Notes: generated from the letters alone by a model not told the origin. A stretch of DNA of 64,000 bases from Allobosea sp. (GCA_017307955.1 JAFKFV010000014.1:35939-99938); one strand, 5' to 3'. Positions 35,210-44,794 are shown, counted from the stretch's first letter. Numbers and translations are program-made.

Positions 35210-35378
35210 GCTGGACGAACGGGGCGAGTACTACGCATTCAAGTCCCCGCGCAGCACGGAGACCCGTGCGCGGTGAGTGGATTTTCGATCCGCGAGCATG
35301 CCGGATCGCCGCGAATTCTTCAATCCTTCGCTCGTCTTTTCCTTTGTGGCCCGAACTCCGGCCAAGGTCAGGATCGCG

Positions 35379-35422
35379 TTGACTCGCCGCCTTGAATGCG
35401 CAATCATTGAATGCGCATTCAC
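35379..35422 (+). promoter_or_regulatory. Importer promoter with two overlapping LacI operators
   Basis: TTGACT (35379-35384), a 17-nt spacer and AATCAT (35402-35407) form the promoter. Operator 1 (TTGAATGCGCAATCAT, 35392-35407) covers spacer and -10. Operator 2 (TTGAATGCGCATTCAC, 35407-35422) covers the expected start of transcription. The centres are 15 bp apart. Binding would block RNA polymerase, a textbook repressor layout. Confidence 0.75.
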
Positions 35423-35475
35423 AGTCGCGTTGCCGAGCAGGGAAAATTCGGCGGCGGCGACCAGAGGGAGACATC

Positions 35476-36594
35476 ATGATCAGACATGTGCTGGGCGCCA
35501 CGCTGGTGGCGGGTGCCGTCATGGCCGGATTCACGGCCACCGCCTCGGCCGACGCGGCCGCCGACGGCCTTGCCGCGGCCAAGGCGAAGCTTCAGAAATA
35601 TACCGAGAAGCCCGTCTTCGTGGCGCCGGGCGAGGCCTTCGACGCCAAGGCCTGCGCGGCGGGCAAGAAGCAGCTCTCGATCCCCAATTCCTCGGCCAAT
35701 CCGTTCCTCAAGGGCATCATCGACCGCATGAAGAAGGTCGGTGCCGAGGTCGGGCTCGAGGTCAAGGAATGGGAGAACCAGGGCCAGCCGAGCCAGTGGG
35801 TCCAGGGCGTCGAATATGCCATCCGCGACAAGTATGACATCATCGACCTGATCTCGGGCATCGATCCCTCGACGATCGAGCCGCAGGTCAAGGCTGCCAA
35901 GGATGCCGGCGTCAAGGTGATGACCTCGCACTTCTACGATCCGAGCGACAAGCAGAACCCGCTCGTCTCGTCCTCGCTGACGATCGGCTTCGGCGAGATC
36001 GGCACCGTGCTGGCGAACTGGTCGACGGTGGCGACCGAGGGCAAGGCCAATATCCTGCTCATCGTCTCCGACGAGGTGCCGCCGACCAAGCCGCTCGTCG
36101 CCGGCCTCAAGAGCGAACTCGCCGCCAATTGCCCGGACTGCAAGATCGTGCAGGAAGTGAATGTCGGCGTGACCGAGTGGGGCACGAAGATCCAGCCGTC
36201 GGTCCAGGCGGCGCTGCAGGCCAATCCGGACATCAATGTCGTGATCCCGATCTACGATTCGATGTCACAGTTCGTCGTCCCGGCCGTCCGCCTCACCGGC
36301 AAGACCGGCCAGGTGAAGGTCGCGACCTTCAATGGCACGCCCTTCGTGCTCGACTATATCCAGCAGGGCACGGTCGACATGGATATCGGCGAGAGCCTCG
36401 ACTGGATCGCCTATGCGACCATCGACGGCCATCTGCGCGATCTCTGCGGCCTGCCGGTCCCCTCGGCGCTCAACGTGCCGTTCTACATCTTCGACAAGAA
36501 CAACGCCGCCGAGGCCGGTACGCCGGCCAATTATGACCAGGGCTATGGCGACGCCTATGTCGAAGGCTTCCGCAAGCTCTGGAAGCTGCAGTAA
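35476..36594 (+). CDS. Sugar-type periplasmic binding protein (RbsB class)
   Basis: A 372-residue type I periplasmic binding protein with a Sec signal (residues 1-25, TATASA). Features are LSIPNSSANPFLKGIIDRMKKVG, YDIIDLISGIDPSTIEPQVKAAKDAGVKV and DINVVIPIYDSMSQF. ATG 35476 has GAGGGAG 5 nt upstream; the in-frame extension from 35392 covers the operators and is not coding. It is the first gene of the LacI-controlled importer operon. The sequence does not show whether the ligand is a sugar, polyol or cyclic amide; the shared regulon makes the last possible. Confidence 0.9.
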   Translation: MIRHVLGATLVAGAVMAGFTATASADAAADGLAAAKAKLQKYTEKPVFVAPGEAFDAKACAAGKKQLSIPNSSANPFLKGIIDRMKKVGAEVGLEVKEWENQGQPSQWVQGVEYAIRDKYDIIDLISGIDPSTIEPQVKAAKDAGVKVMTSHFYDPSDKQNPLVSSSLTIGFGEIGTVLANWSTVATEGKANILLIVSDEVPPTKPLVAGLKSELAANCPDCKIVQEVNVGVTEWGTKIQPSVQAALQANPDINVVIPIYDSMSQFVVPAVRLTGKTGQVKVATFNGTPFVLDYIQQGTVDMDIGESLDWIAYATIDGHLRDLCGLPVPSALNVPFYIFDKNNAAEAGTPANYDQGYGDAYVEGFRKLWKLQ

Positions 36595-36641
36595 GGCCGA
36601 TGCCCATCGACCTCGCGCCCATCGACAAGAGGGAGGCGCCC

Positions 36642-38228
36642 ATGGCGCTTCCCGTTTTGAAGCTCGATGGGATCGCCAAGACCTTCGGCGGCGCGCGTGC
36701 GCTGGCGGGGGTCTCGTTCAGCGTCGCGCCCGGCGAGGTGCATGGCCTGCTCGGCAAGAACGGCTCCGGCAAGTCGACGCTCGTCAAGATTCTGGCCGGC
36801 TTCCATGCGCCCGATCCCGGCGGGCGGCTCGACTTCAACGGCGAGGCGGTCGATCTGCCGCTGAAGCCCGGCGACTTCCGCCGTCTCGGCATGAGCTTCG
36901 TGCACCAGAATCTCGGTCTCGTGCCGTCGCTGACCGTGCTCGAAAATCTCCGCTTCGCCCATCTGACGACTGCGAAGAGCGGCTTCATCGACTGGCGGCG
37001 CGAACGGGCGACGGCCCGCGAGGCGCTCGACCGCTTCGGCCTTTCCATCGACACGGAAGAGCGCATCGACCGCTTGAGCCCTGTCGAGCGGGCGCTGCTC
37101 GCCATCGTGCGCGCCTTCGAGGAAATCCGCGTCGCCTGCGCCGCCACCGGCCGGCCCGGCCTCGTGCTCCTCGACGAGCCGACGCCGTTCCTGCCGCGCG
37201 AGGGCGTCGAGAAGCTGTTCGGCCTCGTCCGCTCCATCGCCGCGACCGGCTCCAGCGTCATCTTCATCTCGCATGACATCGACGAGGTGATGACGATCAC
37301 CGACCGCATCACGGTCCTTCGCGACGGACAGCTCGCCGGCTCGCTCGTCACCCGCGCGGCGACGCATGAGCAGGTCGTCGAGGCGATCGTCGGCCGGCGC
37401 ATCGCGCGGCTCGGCGTCACCAGCCATACCGGTCCGCAGCTCTCGCGGCCGGCCTTCGCCCGCATCGCAGCGGCGGCGGGCACGACGCTCGAACCTTCCG
37501 ACATCACCATCGGCAAGGGCGAGATCCTCGGCGTCACCGGCCTCATCGGCTCGGGCTACGAGGAGCTGCCCTATCTCGTCTTCGGTGCGCGGCCCTGCCG
37601 CTCGGGCAGCATCGCCTTTGACGGCGCCGAACCGATCGCGCTCTCGGCCATGACGCCGAAGCGGGCGATCGACCTCGACCTTGCGCTTCTCCCCGGCGAC
37701 CGCCAGGGCGCCAGCGGCGTCGACAGCCTGCCGATCGTCGACAACATGTTCCTGCCGGATGTCGCGCGCTTCTTCCGCGGTGGCAGGCTCAGCCGCGGCG
37801 CCATGCTGCGCGAGGCCTTCGATCTCGGCACGCGCTACGAGGTGCGGCCGAACGATCCGTCGCTGAAGCTCTCGGCGCTTTCGGGCGGCAATGCCCAGAA
37901 GGTGCTGATCGCGCGCTGGATGAACCGCAAGCCGCGCCTCCTGCTGCTCGACGAGCCGACGCAGGGCGTCGATGTCGGGACGCGGGTGCAGATCTTCGCC
38001 GCCCTCAAGGCCGCCGCCGCATCCGGTATGTCGGTGCTCTGCGCCTCCTCCGATGCCGAGCAGCTGGCCGAAATCTGCGACCGCGTGCTCATCTTCGCGC
38101 GCGGCCGCATCCTGACCGAAATCACCGGCGCCGACCTCACCAAGGATGGCATCGCGGAAGCGTGCTATGCCTCGATCGATCTTGCCGGCCATGTCGGCAC
38201 GGCGTCCCCGTCCGTTCACGCGAGCTGA
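36642..38228 (+). CDS. ABC importer ATPase with two NBDs (RbsA type)
   Basis: A 528-residue tandem ATPase. NBD1 has Walker A GKNGSGKST, Walker B LVLLDEPT and a divergent signature (LSPVERALLAIVRAF), as is common in RbsA proteins. NBD2 has a degenerate Walker A (GVTGLIGSGYEELP), a full LSGGNAQK signature and LLLDEPTQGVDVGT. ATG 36642 is chosen because GGGAGG lies 5 nt upstream and homology starts at ALPVLKLDG; an upstream ATG at 36600 is in frame but weaker. It energises uptake with the single permease gene that follows directly. Confidence 0.93.
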   Translation: MALPVLKLDGIAKTFGGARALAGVSFSVAPGEVHGLLGKNGSGKSTLVKILAGFHAPDPGGRLDFNGEAVDLPLKPGDFRRLGMSFVHQNLGLVPSLTVLENLRFAHLTTAKSGFIDWRRERATAREALDRFGLSIDTEERIDRLSPVERALLAIVRAFEEIRVACAATGRPGLVLLDEPTPFLPREGVEKLFGLVRSIAATGSSVIFISHDIDEVMTITDRITVLRDGQLAGSLVTRAATHEQVVEAIVGRRIARLGVTSHTGPQLSRPAFARIAAAAGTTLEPSDITIGKGEILGVTGLIGSGYEELPYLVFGARPCRSGSIAFDGAEPIALSAMTPKRAIDLDLALLPGDRQGASGVDSLPIVDNMFLPDVARFFRGGRLSRGAMLREAFDLGTRYEVRPNDPSLKLSALSGGNAQKVLIARWMNRKPRLLLLDEPTQGVDVGTRVQIFAALKAAAASGMSVLCASSDAEQLAEICDRVLIFARGRILTEITGADLTKDGIAEACYASIDLAGHVGTASPSVHAS

Positions 38229-39245
38229 ATGATGACCGAAGCCGCAACCCCGATTCCCGCGACTCCCGCTGGTGGCCATCGGCCCGCCTTCCGGCTCGGC
38301 CGCTTCATCGAGCGCATCGCCCTCATCTTTGTCTGGATCCTGCTCATCGCCGCCTTCGGCGCCGCCATGCCGCAGGCCTTCCTGAACTGGGGCAATTTCT
38401 CGATCATGTTCGCGTCCTATGCGCCGGCCGCGGTGCTGGCGCTCGCGATCATCGTGCCGCTGACGGCGGGTGACTACGACCTCTCGGTCGGCGCGACGCT
38501 GACGCTCTCCTCCGGCCTCATCGGCGTCTTGAATGTCTGGCACCAGATGCCGATCGGGCTGGTACTCGTCATCGCGATCGGCGTCGGCGCGCTGGTCGGC
38601 ATGGTGAATGCGCTGTTCATCATCTATTTCCGCATCCCCTCGCTGGTCGTCACGCTCGGCACGACCTCGCTGATGACCGGCATCGTGCAGTGGATGACCA
38701 ATTCCTCGACGATCGGCGGCATCGACAATGCGCTGGTCATGGCGGTGGTCGGCGGGCGGCTCTTCGGCGTCCCCTATGCCTTCTACTATGCGATGATCGT
38801 TGTGGTCGCGATGTGGTACGTCTTCGACTATACCCCGCTCGGCCGCAAGCTGCTGTTCGTCGGCCGCGGCCGCGAAGTGGCGCGGCTCAACGGCATCGCG
38901 GTCGATCATGTCCGGTTCGGGGCGCTGGTGACCTCGGGCGTACTCGCTTCGGCCGCCGGCATCATCTATGCGGGCGTGCTCGGCTCGGCCGATCCCTATT
39001 CGGGGCTGAACTTCCTGCTGCCCGCCTTCGCCGCCGCCTTTCTCGGCGCGACGACCATCCTGCCCGGACGGTTCAACCCGTGGGGCGCGATCGTAGCGGT
39101 CTATTTCTTGGCCACCGGCATCACCGGCCTCACCATGCTCGGCATTCCGCTCTGGGTGACGAATGTGTTCAATGGCGGCGCGCTGATCCTCGCGGTGACG
39201 ATCTCGCAGCTGACGCGCGGCCGCGAAGCGACCGATATCGGCTGA
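38229..39245 (+). CDS. ABC importer permease (RbsC type)
   Basis: A 338-residue permease with about eight to ten hydrophobic segments. LTAGDYDLSVGATLTLSSGLIGVL is the conserved RbsC-type motif, and FGALVTSGVLASAAGIIYAGVLGSADP precedes the last segments. ATG directly follows the ATPase stop. It is the only permease of this operon, so it probably works as a homodimer. Confidence 0.93.
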   Translation: MMTEAATPIPATPAGGHRPAFRLGRFIERIALIFVWILLIAAFGAAMPQAFLNWGNFSIMFASYAPAAVLALAIIVPLTAGDYDLSVGATLTLSSGLIGVLNVWHQMPIGLVLVIAIGVGALVGMVNALFIIYFRIPSLVVTLGTTSLMTGIVQWMTNSSTIGGIDNALVMAVVGGRLFGVPYAFYYAMIVVVAMWYVFDYTPLGRKLLFVGRGREVARLNGIAVDHVRFGALVTSGVLASAAGIIYAGVLGSADPYSGLNFLLPAFAAAFLGATTILPGRFNPWGAIVAVYFLATGITGLTMLGIPLWVTNVFNGGALILAVTISQLTRGREATDIG

Positions 39246-39305
39246 ACCGCACCTTTTCCCATGAGATGGCGGCGCCTTGCCGGCGCCGCGCTGGAGCTTG
39301 CTGAC

Positions 39306-40613
39306 ATGGCACGTCATCTGAAGACGGCGAAGGGCGCAGCCGAACGCGCCGAGGCGGACCAGAAGGTGCGCGCCACCGTCGAGCGCATCCTCGGCGATAT
39401 CGAGGCGCGCGGCGACGAGGCGGTGCGGGCGTTGTCCGAACAGTTCGACAACTGGTCGCCGGCGTCGTTCCGCCTCTCGGAGGTCGAGATCGAGGCTGCC
39501 GTCGCCTCGCTGCCGAAGCGGGTCCTCGACGACATCCGCTTCGCGCAGACGCAGGTGCGCGGCTTTGCCGAGAAGCAGAAGGCAGCGCTCATCGACATCG
39601 AGGTCGAAACGCTGCCGGGCGTCTTCCTCGGCCATCGCAACATCCCGGTCAACGCGGTCGGCTGCTATGTGCCGGGCGGCAAATATCCGATGGTCGCCTC
39701 GGCGCATATGAGCGTGCTCACCGCCAAGGTGGCGGGCGTGAAGCGCGTGGTCGCCGCCGCGCCACCCTATCGCGGCGGGGCGCATCCGGCGATCGTCGCG
39801 GCCATGCATTTGGCCGGGGCAGACGAGATCCTCGTGCTCGGCGGCGTGCAGGCGATCGGCGCCATGGCGCTCGGCACGGCCAGCATCGCGCCGGTCGACA
39901 TGCTGGTCGGCCCCGGCAATGCCTTCGTCGCCGAGGCGAAGCGCCAGCTCTATGGCCGCGTCGGCATCGATCTCTTCGCCGGGCCGACGGAGACGCTGGT
40001 GATCGCCGACGACAGCGTCGATGGCGAGATCTGCGCCACCGACCTGCTCGGCCAGGCGGAACATGGTCCGACCTCGCCGGCGATCCTCATTACCAATTCC
40101 GAGAAGCTGGCGCGCGACACCATGGCCGAGATCGAGACGCTGCTCGCCAAGCTGCCGACAGCCGATCTCGCCGGCGCCGCCTGGCGCGATTATGGCGAGG
40201 TGATCCTCTGCGAGGACGAGGCCGAGATGGTGGCCGAGGCCGACCGTATCGCCTCCGAGCATGTGCAGGTGATGACCCGCGACCCCGACTATTTCCTGAA
40301 CAACATGACCAATTACGGCGCGCTGTTCCTGGGGCCGCGCACCAATGTCGCTTTCGGCGACAAGGTCATCGGCACCAATCACACGCTGCCGACCAAGAAG
40401 GCGGCGCGCTTCACCGGCGGCCTCTGGGTCGGCAAGTTCATGAAGACCTGCACCTATCAGCGCGTCGAGACCGACGAGGCCAGCGCGCTGGTCGGCGAAT
40501 ATTGCTCGCGCCTCTCGATGCTCGAAGGCTTTGTCGGCCATGCCGAGCAGGCGAATATCCGCGTCCGCCGCTATGGCGGCCGCAATGTCGGCTATGGCGA
40601 GGCGGCGGAATAG
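39306..40613 (+). CDS. Histidinol dehydrogenase-like alcohol dehydrogenase (HpsN-like)
   Basis: A 435-residue HisD-fold NAD enzyme that oxidises an alcohol to a carboxylate in two steps. Motifs include [68 protein letters not shown] and [10 protein letters not shown] with the catalytic His region. It is probably not for histidine synthesis: it lies in an ABC-importer operon with an SDR and a zinc dehydrogenase. The same trio (HisD-like, SDR, zinc dehydrogenase) is known from dihydroxypropanesulfonate oxidation (HpsN/O/P). ATG 39306 is preceded by GGAG. The exact substrate is open. Confidence 0.85.
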   Translation: MARHLKTAKGAAERAEADQKVRATVERILGDIEARGDEAVRALSEQFDNWSPASFRLSEVEIEAAVASLPKRVLDDIRFAQTQVRGFAEKQKAALIDIEVETLPGVFLGHRNIPVNAVGCYVPGGKYPMVASAHMSVLTAKVAGVKRVVAAAPPYRGGAHPAIVAAMHLAGADEILVLGGVQAIGAMALGTASIAPVDMLVGPGNAFVAEAKRQLYGRVGIDLFAGPTETLVIADDSVDGEICATDLLGQAEHGPTSPAILITNSEKLARDTMAEIETLLAKLPTADLAGAAWRDYGEVILCEDEAEMVAEADRIASEHVQVMTRDPDYFLNNMTNYGALFLGPRTNVAFGDKVIGTNHTLPTKKAARFTGGLWVGKFMKTCTYQRVETDEASALVGEYCSRLSMLEGFVGHAEQANIRVRRYGGRNVGYGEAAE

Positions 40614-41384
40614 ATGACGGACAGTCTGCCGGCGACACCATCGTTCCGGCTCGACGGCCGCCGCGCCATCGTCACCGGCGCCGGGCGCGGGCTCGGCCTC
40701 GGCGCTGCGTCGGCGCTGGCCGAAGCGGGGGCCGAGGTGACTTTGGTCGCGCGCAGCGGCGCGGAGATCGAGGCGGCGGCGGGAGAGCTCCGGGCGCGGG
40801 GCTTCGCGGCAAGGGTGCTGGTGCTCGACGTGCTCGACACCGCCGCCGTGAAGACGGCGCTCGCTGCCGAAGGCCCGTTCGACATCCTCGTCAACAATGC
40901 CGGCACCAACCGGCCGGCGCCGTTCCTCGCCGTGAGCGAGGAAGATTTCGACGCGATCCTCGACTTGAATGTCCGCGCCGCCTTCTTCGTGGCGCAGGCG
41001 GTGGCGCGCGGCCTCGCCGAGGCCAAGCGACCTGGCTCGATCATCAATGTCTCCTCGCAGATGGGCCAGGTCGGGGCGGCCAATCGCACCGCCTATTGCG
41101 CCTCCAAGCATGCGATGGAGGGCTTCACCAAGGCGATGGCGATCGAGCTGGCGCCGATCGGCATCCGCGTCAACACGCTGGCGCCGACCTTCATTGAGAC
41201 GCCGCTGACCGCGCCCTTCTTCGAGGAGCCGGCCTTCCGCGCCTCGGTGCTGTCCAAGATCAAGCTCGGCCGGCTCGGCCGCATCGAGGATGTGATGGGC
41301 GCCATCGTCTTCCTCGCCTCCGACGCCTCGGCGCTGATGACGGGCAGCGCGCTCGTCGTCGATGGCGGCTGGACGGCGGAGTGA
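40614..41384 (+). CDS. Short-chain dehydrogenase/reductase
   Basis: A 256-residue classical SDR with cofactor motif TGAGRGLGLG, NNAG, catalytic Ser in INVSSQMG and YxxxK as AYCASKHA, and the C-terminal GSALVVDGGWTAE. It most likely oxidises or reduces a secondary alcohol with NAD(P). The ATG follows the HisD-like stop with no gap. The pairing with a zinc dehydrogenase of a different fold suggests that opposite enantiomers of one alcohol are handled via a shared ketone. Confidence 0.92.
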   Translation: MTDSLPATPSFRLDGRRAIVTGAGRGLGLGAASALAEAGAEVTLVARSGAEIEAAAGELRARGFAARVLVLDVLDTAAVKTALAAEGPFDILVNNAGTNRPAPFLAVSEEDFDAILDLNVRAAFFVAQAVARGLAEAKRPGSIINVSSQMGQVGAANRTAYCASKHAMEGFTKAMAIELAPIGIRVNTLAPTFIETPLTAPFFEEPAFRASVLSKIKLGRLGRIEDVMGAIVFLASDASALMTGSALVVDGGWTAE

Positions 41385-41411
41385 GCGCTTCCGCTGCCGC
41401 AGGAGACTGAC

Positions 41412-42536
41412 ATGAAGATACGCGCCGCCATTCTCGAACGATCCGGCCTGCCGGCGCCCTATGCGGAAAGCAAGCCCCTGGCGATCCGCGCGATCGAGCT
41501 GGCGCCGCCCGGTCTCGGCGAGGTGATGATCCGCATCGACGCCGCCGGGCTCTGCCATTCCGATCTGTCCGTCATCGACGGCAACCGGCCTCGGCCGCTC
41601 CCCATGGCACTCGGCCATGAAGCGGCCGGCACGGTGCTCGAGCTGGGCGCCGGCGTCGACGATCTCGCGCCGGGCGATCAGGTGGTGTGCGTCTTCGTGC
41701 CGAGCTGCGGCACCTGTCTCAGCTGCGCGGAAGGACGGCCGGCGCTGTGCGAACCGGGTGCGAGCGCCAATGGCGCCGGAACGCTCTTGTCGGGCGCGCG
41801 CCGTCTCGTCTGCGACGGCGAACCGCTTAACCACCATCTCGGCGTCTCGGCCTTCGCGACGCATGCGACCGTCTCGCGGCGCTCGCTGGTCAAGGTCGAT
41901 CGCGACCTCGACCCGGCCCATGCGGCGCTGTTCGGCTGCGCGGTGCTCACGGGTGTCGGGGCGGTGTTCAACGGCGCCGCGGTGAAGCCGGGCACCAGCG
42001 TCGCGGTCATCGGGCTTGGCGGGGTCGGTCTCGCGGCGCTGATCGGAGCGCGCGCGGCCGGCGCCGAGCGCATCATCGCCGTCGACCGCGTGCCGGCGAA
42101 GCTCGACCTCGCTTTGTCGCTCGGCGCGACCGACGCGGTGGTGGCGGACGCCGATACCGCCGGCCGCATCCGCGAGCTCACCGGCGGCGGCGTCGATCAG
42201 GCGATCGAGCTTGCCGGCGCGGCCCCGGCGCTGGAGCTCGCCTATTGGATCACCCGGCGCGGCGGCAGCGTCACGACCGGCGGGCTGCCGGCGCCGACCG
42301 CCATGCTCAGCCTGCCGGCGGTCAGCCTCGTCGCGGAGGAGAAGACGATCCGCGGCTCCTATCTCGGCAGCTGCGTTCCGGCGCGCGACATTCCCCGCTT
42401 CGTCCGCATGTTCAAGCGCGGCATCCTGCCGGTCGACCGGCTGCTGACGCATCGCATGCCGCTCGACGCCATCAATGAGGGCTTCGACCTGCTGCGCACC
42501 GGCGAGGCAGTGCGCAGCGTCGTCATGCCGGCCTGA
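41412..42536 (+). CDS. Zinc-dependent alcohol dehydrogenase (MDR family)
   Basis: A 374-residue class III-like medium-chain dehydrogenase. Catalytic zinc ligands are in AGLCHSDLSV and LGHEAAG; the structural zinc site is CGTCLSCAEGRPALC; the cofactor loop is VIGLGGVGLAALIGARAAGA. It is the last gene of the importer operon (27 nt after the SDR). It ends 3 nt before the convergent Gfo/Idh stop. Confidence 0.92.
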   Translation: MKIRAAILERSGLPAPYAESKPLAIRAIELAPPGLGEVMIRIDAAGLCHSDLSVIDGNRPRPLPMALGHEAAGTVLELGAGVDDLAPGDQVVCVFVPSCGTCLSCAEGRPALCEPGASANGAGTLLSGARRLVCDGEPLNHHLGVSAFATHATVSRRSLVKVDRDLDPAHAALFGCAVLTGVGAVFNGAAVKPGTSVAVIGLGGVGLAALIGARAAGAERIIAVDRVPAKLDLALSLGATDAVVADADTAGRIRELTGGGVDQAIELAGAAPALELAYWITRRGGSVTTGGLPAPTAMLSLPAVSLVAEEKTIRGSYLGSCVPARDIPRFVRMFKRGILPVDRLLTHRMPLDAINEGFDLLRTGEAVRSVVMPA

Positions 42537-42539
42537 GGC

Positions 42540-43724
42540 TCAGCCGAACGAGGCCGGCGTCCAGGCGCCGCCCGCCTTCGACGAGGCGACCGCGGCGGCG
42601 ACGAATTTCACGCCGCGCGCGCCATCGATCACATCGGGAACGAGCGCCGCGATCGCAGGATCGACCGGCGTGTCGGCGCGATGGGCGCGGATGATGGTCG
42701 CCGCGTCGCGGTAATAGTTGCCGAAGGCCTCGATATAACCTTCGGGATGGGCGGCCGGCATGCGGGAGACGCGCTTCGCGGCGTCCGTGGAGCCGAAGCC
42801 GCCGCGGATGATCGTCCGCGCCTCTTCGCCATAGCGGGCATGACGCAGTTCCTCCGGCGCCGTGCCGCGCCATTCGAGGCTGCCCGTCGAACCATGGATG
42901 CGGACGGAGAGGTCGTTGTAATGGCCGGGCGAGGTCTGGCTCGCGGTGAGCGTACCGCGCACGCCGCCGCTCCAGCGCATCAGGAGATGGGCGTTGTCGT
43001 CGAGCCGGCGGCCGGGCACCGCTGTGAATAGATCGGCCGAGATGGATTCAGCCGTCCGGCCCGAGATGAAGGCGGCGAGGTTGAAGGCATGGACGCCGAT
43101 ATCGGCGAGCACGGCGGATTCGCCGGCGCGGGCCGGGTCGGTGCGCCATTCGGCCTGCTTCTGGCCGTCGGCATCGATCGGCAGCGTCAGCCAGTCCTGG
43201 ATATAGGCGGCGTGGATGGCGACGATGTCGCCGATCTCGCCCGCCGCCACCATCTCGCGCGCCTGCCGCACCATGGCATAGCCGGTATTGTTGAGCGTCA
43301 CGAGAAAGCGCCGCCGCCGCTCGGCGGTCAGCGCCACCAGCGCCTCGGCCTCGGCCAAGGTCGTCGAGAGCGGCTTGTCGCAGATGACATCGATGCCGGC
43401 CTCGAGGAAGGCGGTCGACACCGGGGCGTGCAGATGGTTCGGCGTCACGATGACGACGGCCTCGATACCGTCCTCGCGGGTCGCTTCCGTCTCTGCCATG
43501 CTGCGATAGTCGGCATAGCTGCGCGCCGGGTCGATGCCGAGTTCGGCCGCCGAGGCGGCGGCATTGGCCGGGTCGGAGGAGAGGGCACCCGCCACCAGCT
43601 CGATCTGGTCGTCGAGCCGCATGGCGAGGCGATGCACCGCGCCGATGAAGGCGCCGCGCCCGCCGCCGACCATGCCGACCCGGAGCCGCCTGCCGGCCAC
43701 GCCGTCCGCCGTCGCATAGACCAT
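42540..43724 (-). CDS. Gfo/Idh/MocA-family oxidoreductase
   Basis: A 394-residue enzyme. Rossmann motif LRVGMVGGGRGAFIGAVHRLAM; the catalytic motif is DKP (VICDKPLSTTLAEA), a common variant of EKP. The C-terminal beta domain carries VLADIGVHAFNLAAFISG. The ATG at 43724 was preferred to 43730 because GGGAGG lies 6 nt upstream of it. It diverges from the RpiR regulator across about 150 bp. It probably joins the polyol or sugar-acid pathway on the other side. Confidence 0.9.
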   Translation of the reverse strand: MVYATADGVAGRRLRVGMVGGGRGAFIGAVHRLAMRLDDQIELVAGALSSDPANAAASAAELGIDPARSYADYRSMAETEATREDGIEAVVIVTPNHLHAPVSTAFLEAGIDVICDKPLSTTLAEAEALVALTAERRRRFLVTLNNTGYAMVRQAREMVAAGEIGDIVAIHAAYIQDWLTLPIDADGQKQAEWRTDPARAGESAVLADIGVHAFNLAAFISGRTAESISADLFTAVPGRRLDDNAHLLMRWSGGVRGTLTASQTSPGHYNDLSVRIHGSTGSLEWRGTAPEELRHARYGEEARTIIRGGFGSTDAAKRVSRMPAAHPEGYIEAFGNYYRDAATIIRAHRADTPVDPAIAALVPDVIDGARGVKFVAAAVASSKAGGAWTPASFG

Positions 43725-43789
43725 GATCATCCTCCCATGTGATTGTCTCTTGCCGGCAGGATAGCGGCTCCCTTCGCGCATTCGAAGAG

Positions 43790-43819
43790 GATTTCCATTT
43801 TTCCGATTGCGAAATGATC
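43790..43819. promoter_or_regulatory. Candidate RpiR site
   Basis: GATTTC (43790-43795) and GAAATGATC (43811-43819) form an imperfect inverted repeat in an AT-rich patch between the divergent Gfo/Idh and RpiR genes. A related word, GATTTCTATTCT, occurs on the minus strand at 44824-44835, upstream of the mannitol-dehydrogenase-family gene. The match is 10 of 12 bases and may be chance. Confidence 0.35.
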
Positions 43820-43876
43820 GTGTCGCGCTAACCTCGCCGTCAGCCCTCCCAGAAGGGCGCGACGAGGCCGGGGAGG

Positions 43877-44794
43877 ATGCGGATCGTGGCCAAGGCGGAT
43901 CCCGCCGCGCTCGACGATGGCGGCGAGGGCGAGGAAAGCGGCCTCAAATCGGCGCTCGGCCACACGCGGCCGCGGACCTATGAGGAACTGCGCGCCGTCC
44001 TCGCCTCAGGGACGATCCATTTCCCGAAGCGGCTGCGCCAGGTCGCGATCTTCCTGTGGCAGCATCCCGACGATGTGGCTCTCGGCACGATCGTGCAGGT
44101 CGCCGAGCAGGCCGGCGTGCAGCCCTCGACGCTGGTGCGCTTCGCCAAGAGCTTCGGCTTTTCAGGCTTTTCCGAGTTCCAGAGCCTGTTCAAGGACCAT
44201 GTGAAGGGCACGTGGCCCGAAGGTCGTGGACGCGAGGTCGAGCCCGCCGCCACGGAGGAGACGCGGGCGAGCCTGCATTTCCTTTCCGGCATGATCGGCG
44301 CCGCGCGCACCTCGCTCGACCGGATCGGCGAGACGATCGATGTCGCGAGCTTCGAGGCGATGGTGAGCCTGCTCTCCGAAGCCGATCTCATCTATCTCGT
44401 CGGCTCGAAGCGGGCCTTCCCGGTCGTCACCTATCTCTCGCTGACGCTGTCGCAGCAGGGCGTGCGCAACGTTCTCGTCGACAATGTCGGCTCGACGGCC
44501 TTCGACCAGATCGGCTGCATCGGCCGGCGCGACGGGCTGCTGGCGGTCAGCTTCAGCCCCTACAACTCGATCACGCCGGATCTTGTCCGGGTCGCGCATG
44601 AGCGCGAGGCCGGCATCGTCGCGATCACCGACAGCACCTTTTCGCCGCTGATCCCGCTCGCGCGCCATTCCATCGAGGTGATCGAGGCGGATTTCGCCGG
44701 CTTCCGCTCGCTGGCCGCCTCGCTTTCGGTCGGCATGGCTCTGGTGCACGGCATCGCCGCGCGGCGGGCCGCGCAAAGCCGTGGAGGTGATTGA
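43877..44794 (+). CDS. RpiR/MurR-family transcriptional regulator
   Basis: A 305-residue regulator. The N-terminal HTH_6 domain (residues 45-105) contains VALGTIVQVAEQAGVQPSTLVRFAKSFGFSGFSEFQ, and a SIS domain (about 165-290) binds a phosphosugar. ATG 43877 touches the GGGAGG ribosome binding site, so GTG 43886, three codons in, may be the real start. It heads the operon region with mannitol-dehydrogenase-family and importer genes and most likely represses them until a sugar phosphate or keto acid appears. Confidence 0.92.
   Translation: MRIVAKADPAALDDGGEGEESGLKSALGHTRPRTYEELRAVLASGTIHFPKRLRQVAIFLWQHPDDVALGTIVQVAEQAGVQPSTLVRFAKSFGFSGFSEFQSLFKDHVKGTWPEGRGREVEPAATEETRASLHFLSGMIGAARTSLDRIGETIDVASFEAMVSLLSEADLIYLVGSKRAFPVVTYLSLTLSQQGVRNVLVDNVGSTAFDQIGCIGRRDGLLAVSFSPYNSITPDLVRVAHEREAGIVAITDSTFSPLIPLARHSIEVIEADFAGFRSLAASLSVGMALVHGIAARRAAQSRGGD

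Noticed and set aside
35235..35242. Third LacI operator in the leader of the 34.1 kb regulator gene
   Set aside because: Only one half (GCATTCAA) is conserved; the other arm matches at three of eight positions, so it is mentioned only as a possible half-site.
39306..40613. HisD-like gene as the histidine biosynthesis enzyme
   Set aside because: No other his gene is near, and it lies inside a LacI-controlled importer operon with two other dehydrogenases.
36555..42452. A 1965-codon open frame on the minus strand
   Set aside because: It lies antisense to seven well-supported genes. Its composition (runs of R, D, E, G, H) is that of a GC-rich shadow frame and it has no recognisable domain.
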